Of a stretch of DNA of 64,000 nt, positions 44,226 through 55,756 are shown in pieces. This DNA comes from DASXRU01 sp034665305 (GTDB lineage: Bacteria > Acidobacteriota > Blastocatellia > Pyrinomonadales > Pyrinomonadaceae), in NCBI GenBank assembly GCA_034665305.1, contig JAXDFZ010000018.1, positions 248,001 through 312,000 of the forward strand, read 5' to 3'. A model generated the notes under the pieces. That model was given only the letters and a program-made list of their open reading frames with translations. It did no database searches and was not told where the DNA came from. Position 1 is the first letter of the stretch. The number at the start of each line of letters is the position of its first letter. Position numbers and translations under genes: made by a program.

Positions 44226-44960
44226 ATGAAGAACGGGAACGAACCATTAAATCAGCATCAGTTCGAAAGCAAAATGAACGCAGCGGTGATGGAATATTCG
44301 ATGCTCAGGCATCCGTTTTATCGGGCTTGGAGCGAAGGCCGCCTGAGCCAAAGTGTTTTGGCCGAGTACGCCAAGCAATACTATGCACACGTTCGTGCGT
44401 TCCCCACTTACGTGAGCGCCGTGCATTCCCACTGCGACAATCTCGAAACCCGGCAAGAGCTGCTGGAAAATTTGATTGAAGAAGAACGAGGCGCAGAGAA
44501 CCATCCTGAGCTTTGGTTGCGTTTTGCCGAAGGGCTGGGTGTGCCGCGGGCTGAAGTCACCAACGCAGAGTTGCTGCCCGCCACCGCCTCATCGGTGGAC
44601 CGTTTGAAGGCGATCACGCGCAGCGAAGACTACCGCGAAGGTCTGGCCGCTCTCTACGCGTACGAGTCACAGATTCCCGAAGTGGCCCGCACCAAGCGCG
44701 CCGGGTTGAAAGACTTCTATGGTATGACCGACGAGCGCGCCGTTTCGTTTTTCCGCGTCCACGAGAGCATCGACCTCCTGCACCAGGATGTAGCGATGCA
44801 AATTCTAAACGGAGCCTGCAAAACCGCTGAGGAACAGTCTGCGGCAATCGCTGCCGCAGCCGAAGGCGCCAAGGCTCTTTGGGGATTTCTCGATGGTGTA
44901 GCCGAAGCTTATCTGCCGGCGGCAATCGATTGCTCTCTGCCAACGGCGGCAACCGCATAG
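44226..44960 (+). CDS. CADD-family TenA/PqqC-fold oxidoreductase (putative folate-related)
   Basis: A 244-residue all-helical protein of the CADD group, related to TenA and PqqC. Metal-binding pattern residues are visible: MLRHPFYRAW, LIEEERGAENHPELWLRF, YESQIPEVARTK, and FRVHESIDLLHQD. In Chlamydia the CADD protein helps make 4-aminobenzoate for folate from its own tyrosine; several conserved tyrosines occur here (EYAKQYYAHVRAFPTYV). Whether this one does the same is unknown. The ATG at 44226 is chosen because a perfect GGAGG lies 6 bases upstream, after the upstream repeat doublet. It appears to be a separate unit from the salvage operon. Confidence 0.85.
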   Translation: MKNGNEPLNQHQFESKMNAAVMEYSMLRHPFYRAWSEGRLSQSVLAEYAKQYYAHVRAFPTYVSAVHSHCDNLETRQELLENLIEEERGAENHPELWLRFAEGLGVPRAEVTNAELLPATASSVDRLKAITRSEDYREGLAALYAYESQIPEVARTKRAGLKDFYGMTDERAVSFFRVHESIDLLHQDVAMQILNGACKTAEEQSAAIAAAAEGAKALWGFLDGVAEAYLPAAIDCSLPTAATA

Positions 44961-45036
44961 ATAAACTGCCGCAACTTGGGCGACCGGTGACCGGCTGCAG
45001 GCATCATGCGGCCGTAACCTGTCGGTCGTTATTGGT

Positions 45037-45101
45037 ATCAGCGATCGTTATCCCAACAATAAGAATCTTTAGCTTTTCTTATTCACGAAGCGACGTATAA
45101 T
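45037..45101 (+). promoter_or_regulatory. promoter with conserved upstream element, TonB receptor 1
   Basis: The -10 box TATAAT is at 45096-45101. A conserved element ATCAGCG...AACAATAAGAATCTTTAGCTTT begins at 45037; the core CAATAAGAATCTTTAGCTTT is at 45057-45076. Exactly the same core at exactly the same distance (39 bases) from a TATAAT occurs upstream of the second TonB receptor (49832 to 49871). No good -35 TTGACA exists, so the conserved block may be an activator site or UP-like element. Confidence 0.65.
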
Positions 45102-45289
45102 GCGGCCGTTTCAACGACCAGCGGGGCGTCCAAATTCCTGGGACGCAAATCAATAACAACTCGGGATCTTTAGACCGGCGAGGTCTAAGGTCCATTTCGG
45201 CCTCGCGATTCCGAAGGATAAGGCTTCAAGCGATCGAGCTTTCCCTTCATTCACCCAACGTCTACGTCGTTCTCAAAAGGAGTGCCTCC

Positions 45290-48535
<3,246 letters not shown>

Positions 48536-48560
48536 GGGAACCCAAAAGCTAAACTCCTAA

Positions 48561-48596
48561 AACTCGCCTAAAGAAATTTAGGCGAGTTTTCTTTTT
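48561..48596 (+). terminator. intrinsic terminator with GAAA tetraloop
   Basis: A perfect 12-bp stem (AACTCGCCTAAA / TTTAGGCGAGTT) with a GAAA tetraloop is followed by TTCTTTTT. It lies 25 bases after the stop of TonB receptor 1. Confidence 0.9.
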
Positions 48597-48630
48597 GGTG
48601 ATTACGCAGGAGGGGCTTAGAAGCGATCGT

Positions 48631-49665
48631 TTACTTGGGAGGCGGAGTCTCACGGTACTTCTTTATGAGCTTCTTAATATTGTCTGTTTGGGAAGTGTCC
48701 GGCGTTGTCTTTAGATAAAGCTCGAGCTCGTCGGCAGCTTCGCGCGGGCGGTTAAGATTTTTTGCGTAAAGCAATGCCAGATGCCAATGGACATCGGGAG
48801 AGAGCCCTCTCGTAAGCTTGTCCGCTTGTTTAAGCGGTTTTTCAGCTTCTTCATACCTCTTTGCTTGTCGCAGTGAAAGACCCAGAACAAGGAAGGCATC
48901 ATCGGAGCTTGAGTTGAGGTTGACGGCTTTCTTTGCCGCTTCAATCGCAACCTCTGATTGGTTCAAGGCGTAGTGGGCACAGCTCAATCCATACCATCCA
49001 TTAAAACTGCGGGGATTAACTATGACAGCTTTATCAAAAACGGCGAGGGCTTTCTCGAACTTCTGCTGCGTCGTATAGATGAGGCCCAGTCTTTCCAATG
49101 CTAAGTAGTAATTGGGAAATAATCTGAGAGCGCTCTCCAGTCCCGCAACTCCATCCGCCAGATTGCTACGCTCAATATCGGAAACAGCCTTTTTATAAAC
49201 TGTTTGTGCTTCCTCAGGAATCTCCTGCACGAAGATTGCACCGCCGCCTGCAATCGCAGGAGATTTTCTGGGGCGAAGCAAGAAATCCCTTTGTACCGTG
49301 TCTCTGATTGGTCTGCCGGAGGCGCTCATGCCGGACAGTTCGACATCCTGCGTTTGCTCTTCGTAGTTAGTTCCCAGTGGCAGGACTTTGATTTGAAATC
49401 TACCCTGCGTAACTGCTCTGAAAACAAATCTCCCGGATCCGTCGGTCTTAATACGCTGCAGGACGCCTTCGACGTCGCCGATGAGTTCCACGCGAACCTC
49501 GGCCAGGGGGCGGCGTTCCGGATCAAACACGAATCCGGTGATGGTGCTTCCAATGAAAGCCGGATACTGACCCTGACTCTCGCCCTGACCTTTCGTCTGA
49601 ATGGCGAAGCACGAGATAAGAATGGCTGTCAGAAACCAAGCGCCGTTGAGTCTTTTAGCTTTCAT
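48631..49665 (-). CDS. exported carboxypeptidase-regulatory-like/TPR protein
   Basis: A 344-residue exported protein. A signal peptide (LNGAWFLTAILISCFAIQTKG) is followed by a CarboxypepD_reg-like beta domain (ITGFVFDPERRPLAEVRVELIG, FVFRAVTQGRFQIKVLPLG). Residues about 155-330 are tetratricopeptide repeats (AVSDIERSNLADGVAGLESALRLFPNYYLALERLG, KFEKALAVFDKAVIVNPRSFNGWYGLS, and further). Such proteins probably hold protein partners in the periplasm. The ATG at 49665 has a perfect AGGAGG. It is convergent with TonB receptor 1 and divergent from receptor 2, so a functional link to the receptors is possible but unproven. Confidence 0.88.
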   Translation of the reverse strand: MKAKRLNGAWFLTAILISCFAIQTKGQGESQGQYPAFIGSTITGFVFDPERRPLAEVRVELIGDVEGVLQRIKTDGSGRFVFRAVTQGRFQIKVLPLGTNYEEQTQDVELSGMSASGRPIRDTVQRDFLLRPRKSPAIAGGGAIFVQEIPEEAQTVYKKAVSDIERSNLADGVAGLESALRLFPNYYLALERLGLIYTTQQKFEKALAVFDKAVIVNPRSFNGWYGLSCAHYALNQSEVAIEAAKKAVNLNSSSDDAFLVLGLSLRQAKRYEEAEKPLKQADKLTRGLSPDVHWHLALLYAKNLNRPREAADELELYLKTTPDTSQTDNIKKLIKKYRETPPPK

Positions 49666-49811
49666 GAAGACCTCCTGAGTTGCAGGACTCGTGATTACAC
49701 CCAATAGCGGTGAGCTAGTCAAGAAAAAGACGTCCGTCAGGGCAAGCGCCGAATAACCACGGATCGCGAAGCTGTCGACTCCAGTTCGCGGTAAGCCTAG
49801 CGATCTGCGGC

Positions 49812-49876
49812 ATCAGCGCTGATTATCCTTACAATAAGAATCTTTAGCTTTCTTTATTTCGCTGAATCCGTATAAT
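49812..49876 (+). promoter_or_regulatory. promoter with conserved upstream element, TonB receptor 2
   Basis: TATAAT at 49871-49876 with the same upstream core CAATAAGAATCTTTAGCTTT at 49832-49851 and the same outer ATCAGCG start at 49812 as the promoter at 45037. All distances agree to the base. Transcription would start near 49883, giving a leader of about 230 bases before the ATG at 50116. The remainder of 49666-50115 shows no gene I can support. Confidence 0.65.
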
Positions 49877-50115
49877 ATCGCCGTTCAAGTGATCTTGCAT
49901 GGCGTCGAGTTCCCTTCGGCGCGCTACCAAAACATTTCCCAGGACCGCCTGCGGGATGCGGGTTGTGCCGTTATCCTTTTCAGCCGCGGTTGGAATAAAA
50001 CTCTTGTTCGATACGCGGGCGCGGGTGTATAAGCTTACTTCTGCATCCGGCACCGAAAGTCTTAACCCAATCTTTGACCGCTTTCCATTTTCTTGAATAA
50101 CGAGAGGACACCCCT

Positions 50116-53100
50116 ATGAAGCACCATCTCCGCATCGCGCTCCGACTTCTGTCTCTGACCGCGTTGTTGCTGGCCCTGAGTGCCATCGCCTCAGCCCAGG
50201 AAGTGACCGCCAGTATCGTCGGATCGGTCAAGGATTCGACCGGCGCCGCCGTTCAGGGTGCAACGGTGACGATCACGGATGCCGATAAGAAAGTCGTAGT
50301 CCGCACGATCCAGACTAACGATGCCGGGGAATACTCGGTCCCTAATCTGAGTTCCGGCTTTTATGACGTGACAGTGGAAGCGCCGGGCTTCAAGAAGCAT
50401 CTTGAGAGCCGAGTGAAATTGGATGTCGGTGAGCACCACCCGGTCAACGTTTCGCTGGAAGCTGGTAACATCGCGGAAGTCGTAACGGTGGACGCTTCGC
50501 CGGTCACTGTGGAATTAACGACGCCTGCGGTCTCCACGACCATCAACGGTGATCAGGTACGCCAGCTTTCAATCAATAATCGCAATTTCATACAGCTGGT
50601 AGCGCTTGCTCCCGGGGTGACGAATGATCTCGAAGACTTCATGCCGACCGGAACCAACAATCCCGAAACTCAGGTTGTGGTTCGCGGTCTCATATCGGTC
50701 AATGGCGCCAGGAACACTTCGAACACCTTCACAGTAGATGGGGCGGACGTAACTGACCGTGGCTCGAATTTGACGATTCAGGCTTATCCCAGCGTCGACT
50801 CCATCGGCGAGTTCAAGGTCTTGCGAAGCCTCTATCCCGCCGAATCAGGACGTAGCGGAGGCGGGCAGATAAACATTGTAACGCGTTCAGGTGGTGAAAA
50901 ACTGCACGGCAGCGCCTTCGAATTTATTCGCAATGAGGCCTTCAATGCGAACGATTTTCTTACTAACCGTAATAAGACCGCGGGCGTCGACTCTCAGGGA
51001 AGGGCGAAGAAAAGACCATTCCGCTATAACAATTATGGCTTCACGATCGGGGGGCCCGGTCGCGTTCTTCAATTTTGGCGAAGGGAACGGACCCATTGCC
51101 AGGAAGATAAAGCGGACCTTTTTCTTCTTCTCGGAAGAACAGCGGCGCGATACTCGCTACCCGAACCTCACTTCGGTGGTCCCAACGCAACAACTGAAGC
51201 AAGGTGTCTTTCCGATCCCGATTTGTTTGAGTTCAACGACGAACGTTGCGGCTGGGTCTGGCTGCACCTCAAGCCTGCCGGCCGGAACACCGATAAGCAG
51301 CCTGGTCCCGGTCAGTGGTGTGGCGCAGCAATACATAAACCAAATCTGGAATAAGGTGCCTGGCCCCACCAATCTCGCGACGCTGGGTTTGGATTTTCCC
51401 ACCTTGAACATCACAAAGTTTCGACAGGAAATACTCAGACTGGATCACTCCTATAGCAGCAAGTTGAATTTCTTCTACCGGTTTGAGAACGACAAGATTC
51501 CGACTTTTGATGCGGATGGCACTATCGGCGGCCGCTCCGGCATTCCCTTTGTCAATCGGACAGCATCAAATTCTCCCGGCAAAACACACAGTTTCCAGGT
51601 TACCTTCCTGCCTACTCCGAACATGATTTTCGAGGGCCGGTACACCTATGGTTATGGAGCCATTTACATTGACACCATTGGACTGCTTTCCAAAGAGCAG
51701 TCGACGATCAATGTCCCCCTTCCTTACGTCAGTGCTCGTGACGTTGTACCAGGCCTGACAGTCTCCGGGTTCAATAGTCTTTCCGGATTCAGCAACTATA
51801 TCGACCCTTCCTCGAAAGAGAACTTCAGTGGGGCCATGACATGGGTACACGGCTCCCACACGATGAAATTCGGGGGCATGCTCTCGCGAAACACGAAAAC
51901 GGAAAACGCGTTATCGGGCACGAATCAAGGGGCGTTTAGCGCCTTCAGTAATACCATCGCGTCTGTTGCTACCCCGGGCTGTGTGCGAGATCCCAGCGTG
52001 GCGTCTACTGCACTCAACACGCTCTACCAGAATTGGGCATGTTTTATGATGGGTAAAAACGTCACCTTCACCCAGTCAAAGCTCGATTTGATGGTTGATT
52101 TCCGTCAGAAATCAATTGAGTCGTTTGCCCAGGACGAATGGCGAGTCAAGAAGAATCTGACTTTGAATTTTGGCGTGCGCCATTCCTATTTTGGAGCGCC
52201 CTGGGATAAAAACGGACTGCTCTCCAACTTTATTCCCTCGCTTTGGAACCCTGCGGATGCTCCGATAGTGACCGGCGCGGGAAACCGGCGAGCGGCCACG
52301 GGCAATTTCTGCAACGGAATGATTGTCAATGCCCAGAACTACCAAACGGGTCCGGCGGCGTTCAATTGCCGGCCGAATGTTTCGCCTTTCGGGAAGTATA
52401 TCTACGAGGCTCAAAAGCACGATTTTGCACCCCGTGTTGGCCTGGCTTGGGATCCGTTTGGCAAGGGAACCACATCAGTGCGAATGGGTTACGGCATGTA
52501 TCATGAGCAGGTTTCCTTAAGCGCCGCGGAATTGCTCTCACTCAATCCGCCTTATCAGGAGACGGCGACCCAGACAATTACGTCCCTGGATCAACCGATA
52601 CCGACTGGGGCGGCAATTCCGGTCGTGGCTTCGGCAACACCGCCCTCGATACGAGCGATTCAACCAAACTTCCTGACGCCGTACATGCAGCATTGGTCGT
52701 TCGATCTACAGCACCAGTTTGGCAGCAAGACTGTAGTGACAATCGGCTACTACGGATCCAAGGGTACGCATTTGGTAGGCAACACCGAATACAACAATCT
52801 CGCACCGGGAAGAGCACTGAGTCTTCAATGTGCGGCTGGTACAGCCGCGCTGCAGGATCCCGGAGTGACTACGAGTGTTTGCATGGTGGCAGGCACAGCA
52901 CTGGTTGCCACGCCGGCGAATTTTGACCAAGTTCGGCCATATCGTGGTTATCGATCCATCAACGTGCTCGAAACCAGGTATAACTCCAATTACCACAGCA
53001 TGCAGGTCTTTGCCCAGCGCCGTTTTTCGGGCGCCTCGCAGGCGAATTTCGCATACACCTGGTCGCATAATCTCACTGACAACCAGACATCTTCCGCGAA

Positions 53101-53761
53101 CACTGCGCCGCAGGATGCCAACAATATCAGGGCGGAGTATGGCCGGGCTCTTCTGGATCGGCGTCATGTGATGAGTATTAACTATATCTACGAGCTCCCC
53201 TTCCATCGCGCGCAGCGCGGCTTTGTCGGAAAAGTGCTCGGCGGCTGGCAGGCTTCAGGGATCATGACTTACAACACCGGCTTGCCTTTCACCGTGGCCA
53301 GCTCCTCTTACGATACTGCGGGTATTGGTTTCATTCCGTCCATCGTGGCCGGTGGCCGGCCATTACTTCTATGTGATCCGAATTCGGGCGCTCCGCATAC
53401 CGTCGACCAATGGTTCAACGGCGCCTGTTTCGCCAAGCAGACCGCATCTGGCGTGACCGGGGTCCTTAATATACCGGGAACCGCTTCGCGCGGGGCCGTC
53501 GATGGGCCCCCCACCAAACGGGTCGACTTTACTATGGCCAAGAACCTCCGCTTTGGCGAAAACGTTGCGCTGCAACTTAGGGCGGAGGCTTTCAACGTCT
53601 TCAATCACACCAACTTTAGAGGTCTAAGCGTGAGTCGCGCGATCACTAGTGAAACGAGCTGTCTAACGCCCGGGACTTTGGTTGCATGTTCGGGATTTGG
53701 CACAGTAACCTCATTCCGTGATCCACGTATCATGCAGTTCGGGATTAAGTTGCTTTTCTAA
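50116..53761 (+). CDS. TonB-dependent receptor with carboxypeptidase-regulatory-like domain (2), frameshifted
   Basis: One receptor gene read in two frames. The first part (from 50116) has a signal peptide (LRLLSLTALLLALSAIASAQ), a CarboxypepD_reg-like domain (TASIVGSVKDSTGAAVQGATVTI) and the plug (FTVDGADVTDRGSNL, RSGGGQINIVTRSGG). It leaves the receptor sequence after NNYGFTIGGP. The second part continues in another frame from GGPVAFFNFGEG through a full beta-barrel to the C-terminal strand PRIMQFGIKLLF at 53761. The switch lies at a run of six G (51049-51054); removing one G restores a single protein of about 1215 residues. This is either a sequencing or assembly error, a real inactivation, or length variation of the G run. 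The gene has an AGGACA-type site before the ATG. Confidence 0.85.
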
Positions 53762-53785
53762 AGACCGTCGCTAGACTTAACAGTC

Positions 53786-53820
53786 CGACGCCCGCAATGT
53801 GAAATACATTGCGGGCGTCG
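53786..53820. terminator. hairpin between TonB receptor 2 and the Cys-rich gene
   Basis: A perfect 15-bp stem (CGACGCCCGCAATGT / ACATTGCGGGCGTCG) with loop GAAAT lies 24 bases after the receptor stop and 28 before the stop of the convergent gene. There is little T tract on either side, but the position fits a two-way terminator. Confidence 0.75.
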
Positions 53821-53847
53821 TTCATTACAGCTTACTGGAATCGCAGC

Positions 53848-54252
53848 CTAGGGACATGCGGCGACGCAATTTGTGTGGGCCTCCTGACACTGTGCTTCCG
53901 CAGTAAATTGTTGGGACTGACAATTGTCCGCCGCGCTGACGAAACTTTGCCAGCACCGATCCTGGGCATCGTAATACGCCATATCGCACACATGCTCCAA
54001 AGCGGGGAAACCACCCGCACCATTAAGGCAGGTGTTATACGAAGTCCAGGCATCGCCTTCACAGTAAGAGTATTCGTTTTCGGCGTCGCTGTAGCACCAG
54101 TCATAAGCCTGGTCCGCATCCTCTGTGCAAGCATTAAGGTTATAGTTGCATGCATCCTCGCAGGCATCGGCATGAACATGCACGGGTTGTTGAGAAGCGC
54201 ATAGTAACGCGAAAAGACACGTTGCCATCGCAAGCATTCGAAGTAGTTTCAT
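53848..54252 (-). CDS. small secreted twelve-cysteine protein with mirror-symmetric Cys spacing
   Basis: Not a family I recognise. It is 134 residues with a signal peptide (MKLLRMLAMATCLFALLCASQQ, cleavage near HVHA, about residue 28). The mature part has twelve cysteines with between-Cys distances 3-6-10-10-10-13-10-10-10-6-3, identical forwards and backwards. In the first half three units follow C-x2-D-A-x3-Y-x2 (CTEDADQAYDW, CYSDAENEYSY, CEGDAWTSYNT), an 11-residue helical period; the centre GAGGFPALEHV looks like a turn. The second half keeps Ala at -4 from three Cys, mirroring Ala at +4 in the first half. This fits a two-helix hairpin zipped by six disulfides. It is acidic, with AAGGAGAG before the ATG and a strong promoter upstream. 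Confidence 0.85.
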   Translation of the reverse strand: MKLLRMLAMATCLFALLCASQQPVHVHADACEDACNYNLNACTEDADQAYDWCYSDAENEYSYCEGDAWTSYNTCLNGAGGFPALEHVCDMAYYDAQDRCWQSFVSAADNCQSQQFTAEAQCQEAHTNCVAACP

Positions 54253-54369
54253 GATCTCTCCTTGAGTTGGTGACCGCTATGAGAGTCCTATCACCAGGTA
54301 AGAGGGTGTAACGGAGGGGCGAGGAACCTGTGGTGCAGGTGCGATTCCTAAAGAAGCGAATGTCGGCTC

Positions 54370-54398
54370 AATATAGTGCTAAGTTTTGCAGCCGTCAA
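54370..54398 (-). promoter_or_regulatory. strong promoter of the Cys-rich protein gene
   Basis: On the minus strand -35 TTGACG (54398-54393), 17-base spacer, -10 TATATT (54375-54370), each 5 of 6 to consensus. Transcription would start near 54363 and give a leader of about 110 bases before the ATG at 54252. Confidence 0.6.
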
Positions 54399-54488
54399 AC
54401 TCATTTGGCGTTTGCGCATTTCCAAGGCGCACGGGGTGGAGCATAATGCTGATCCCAGTGTGCGAATTGTTTCCCGCATAACAGTTAA

Positions 54489-55691
54489 ATGACAACGGTG
54501 GCCCTAAGAAACGCGCAGGTCGTGTTACCGGATCGAAAGGCGGCCGGGCATTCGGTCTTGATCAACAACGGCAGAATAGTGACTTGCTCAGAAGAAACTA
54601 TTGATGCTGATCAGGCTTTGGATCTGAGTGGCTTTACTCTTTTCGCCGGGTTTATCGATGCTCATATTCACGGCGCGGTGGGGATTGATGCGAATAATAG
54701 CGAGGCCGAAGGCTTGCACCAGGTTTCCCGCTTTCTGGCGAGCAACGGCGTTACCGGATGGCTGCCGACTCTCGTGCCGGATTCCGCGGATAATTATCGC
54801 AAAGCGATCCAGACCATCGAGGACGTGATGCGCGCGCAACGCGAGCCGAACCGCGAAGAGGTAGTGGTGGGCGCGCGTGTGTTGGGAGTTCATTACGAAG
54901 GCCCCTTTGTTAGCGACCAGCAATGCGGCGCGCTGCGTTCGCAGTTCTTCAAGAACTTCGACAACGTTGGGGATCTGGAAACGTTGCCGCGGCTTGCATT
55001 CCCGGGCGCTGTCCATTTGAGCACGGTCGCGCCGGAGATTGAGGGCGGAATTGCATTGATCGGGACGATGACGCAGCAAGACTGGATCGTTTCGCTGGGT
55101 CACACGCGGGCGACGCCTGCCGTGCTGGACCAGGCCCTGGCCGCCGGCGCCTCCCACATGACGCATTTCATGAATGCGATGGCGCCGCTGCATCAGCGCG
55201 CGCCGGGTCCGATCGCGTGGGGCCTGCTGCATGACGATGTGAGCTGCGACATCATCGCGGATGGCGAACACATCGATCCACTCATGCTGCAGCTGCTGGT
55301 GAAGTTAAAGGGAACCACCGCGCTCGCTTTAATCAGCGACTCGATCGCCGCCGCCGGTTTAGGCGATGGTGATTACGCTATTTGGGGTGAAACAATTAAC
55401 GTAAAGGACGGCCGCACGAGCAATGCCCGCGGCAGTATTGCGGGATCGGTAATCACCATGCTGGACGCAGTTCGCTTGATGCTTTCGCTCGGCGTGCCGG
55501 AGGTTGAGGTAGCCCGGATGGCCGCGACGAACCCGGCGCGGTTGCTGAAAATCGAGGATGAATGTGGATCGATTGCCGAGGGCAAACGCGCCGATCTGGT
55601 CGCGTTGGACCAACAAGGTAACGTGCGGCTCACGATAATTGGCGGAGAGGTGGCGTTCATGTCAGAACCGCCTGCGGTAGCGGGCGATTGA
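54489..55691 (+). CDS. nagA: N-acetylglucosamine-6-phosphate deacetylase
   Basis: A 400-residue amidohydrolase that removes acetate from GlcNAc-6-phosphate, the product of MurQ. Family marks: GFIDAHIHGAVGIDANN with the metal-type H-x-H (about 58-62), VLGVHYEGPFVSDQQCGALR with the metal Glu, SLGHTRATPAVLDQAL, MTHFMNAMAPLHQRAPGPIAWGLLHDD and ALISDSIAAAGLGDGDY with the catalytic Asp. Length is normal. The C-terminal residues SEPPAVAGD are encoded by the left arm of an inverted repeat, which also gives the stop codon. It lies 10 kb downstream of the salvage operon and completes the path to glucosamine-6-phosphate. Confidence 0.95.
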   Translation: MTTVALRNAQVVLPDRKAAGHSVLINNGRIVTCSEETIDADQALDLSGFTLFAGFIDAHIHGAVGIDANNSEAEGLHQVSRFLASNGVTGWLPTLVPDSADNYRKAIQTIEDVMRAQREPNREEVVVGARVLGVHYEGPFVSDQQCGALRSQFFKNFDNVGDLETLPRLAFPGAVHLSTVAPEIEGGIALIGTMTQQDWIVSLGHTRATPAVLDQALAAGASHMTHFMNAMAPLHQRAPGPIAWGLLHDDVSCDIIADGEHIDPLMLQLLVKLKGTTALALISDSIAAAGLGDGDYAIWGETINVKDGRTSNARGSIAGSVITMLDAVRLMLSLGVPEVEVARMAATNPARLLKIEDECGSIAEGKRADLVALDQQGNVRLTIIGGEVAFMSEPPAVAGD

Positions 55692-55756
55692 TCTCTCGAA
55701 AAAACTTGCTTTGTCCTGCGCCAGATCAACCGCCCGCTACCGCAGGCGGTTCTGAC
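55661..55756. repeat. 26-bp perfect inverted repeat that ends two convergent genes
   Basis: Arms 55661-55686 (GTCAGAACCGCCTGCGGTAG...) and 55731-55756 are exact reverse complements over 26 bases, extended inward by TTGATCT / AGATCAA. The left arm encodes the last residues (SEPPAVAGD) and TGA of nagA; the right arm encodes the last residues (SEPPAVAGG) and TGA of glcF on the other strand. Confidence 0.95.
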
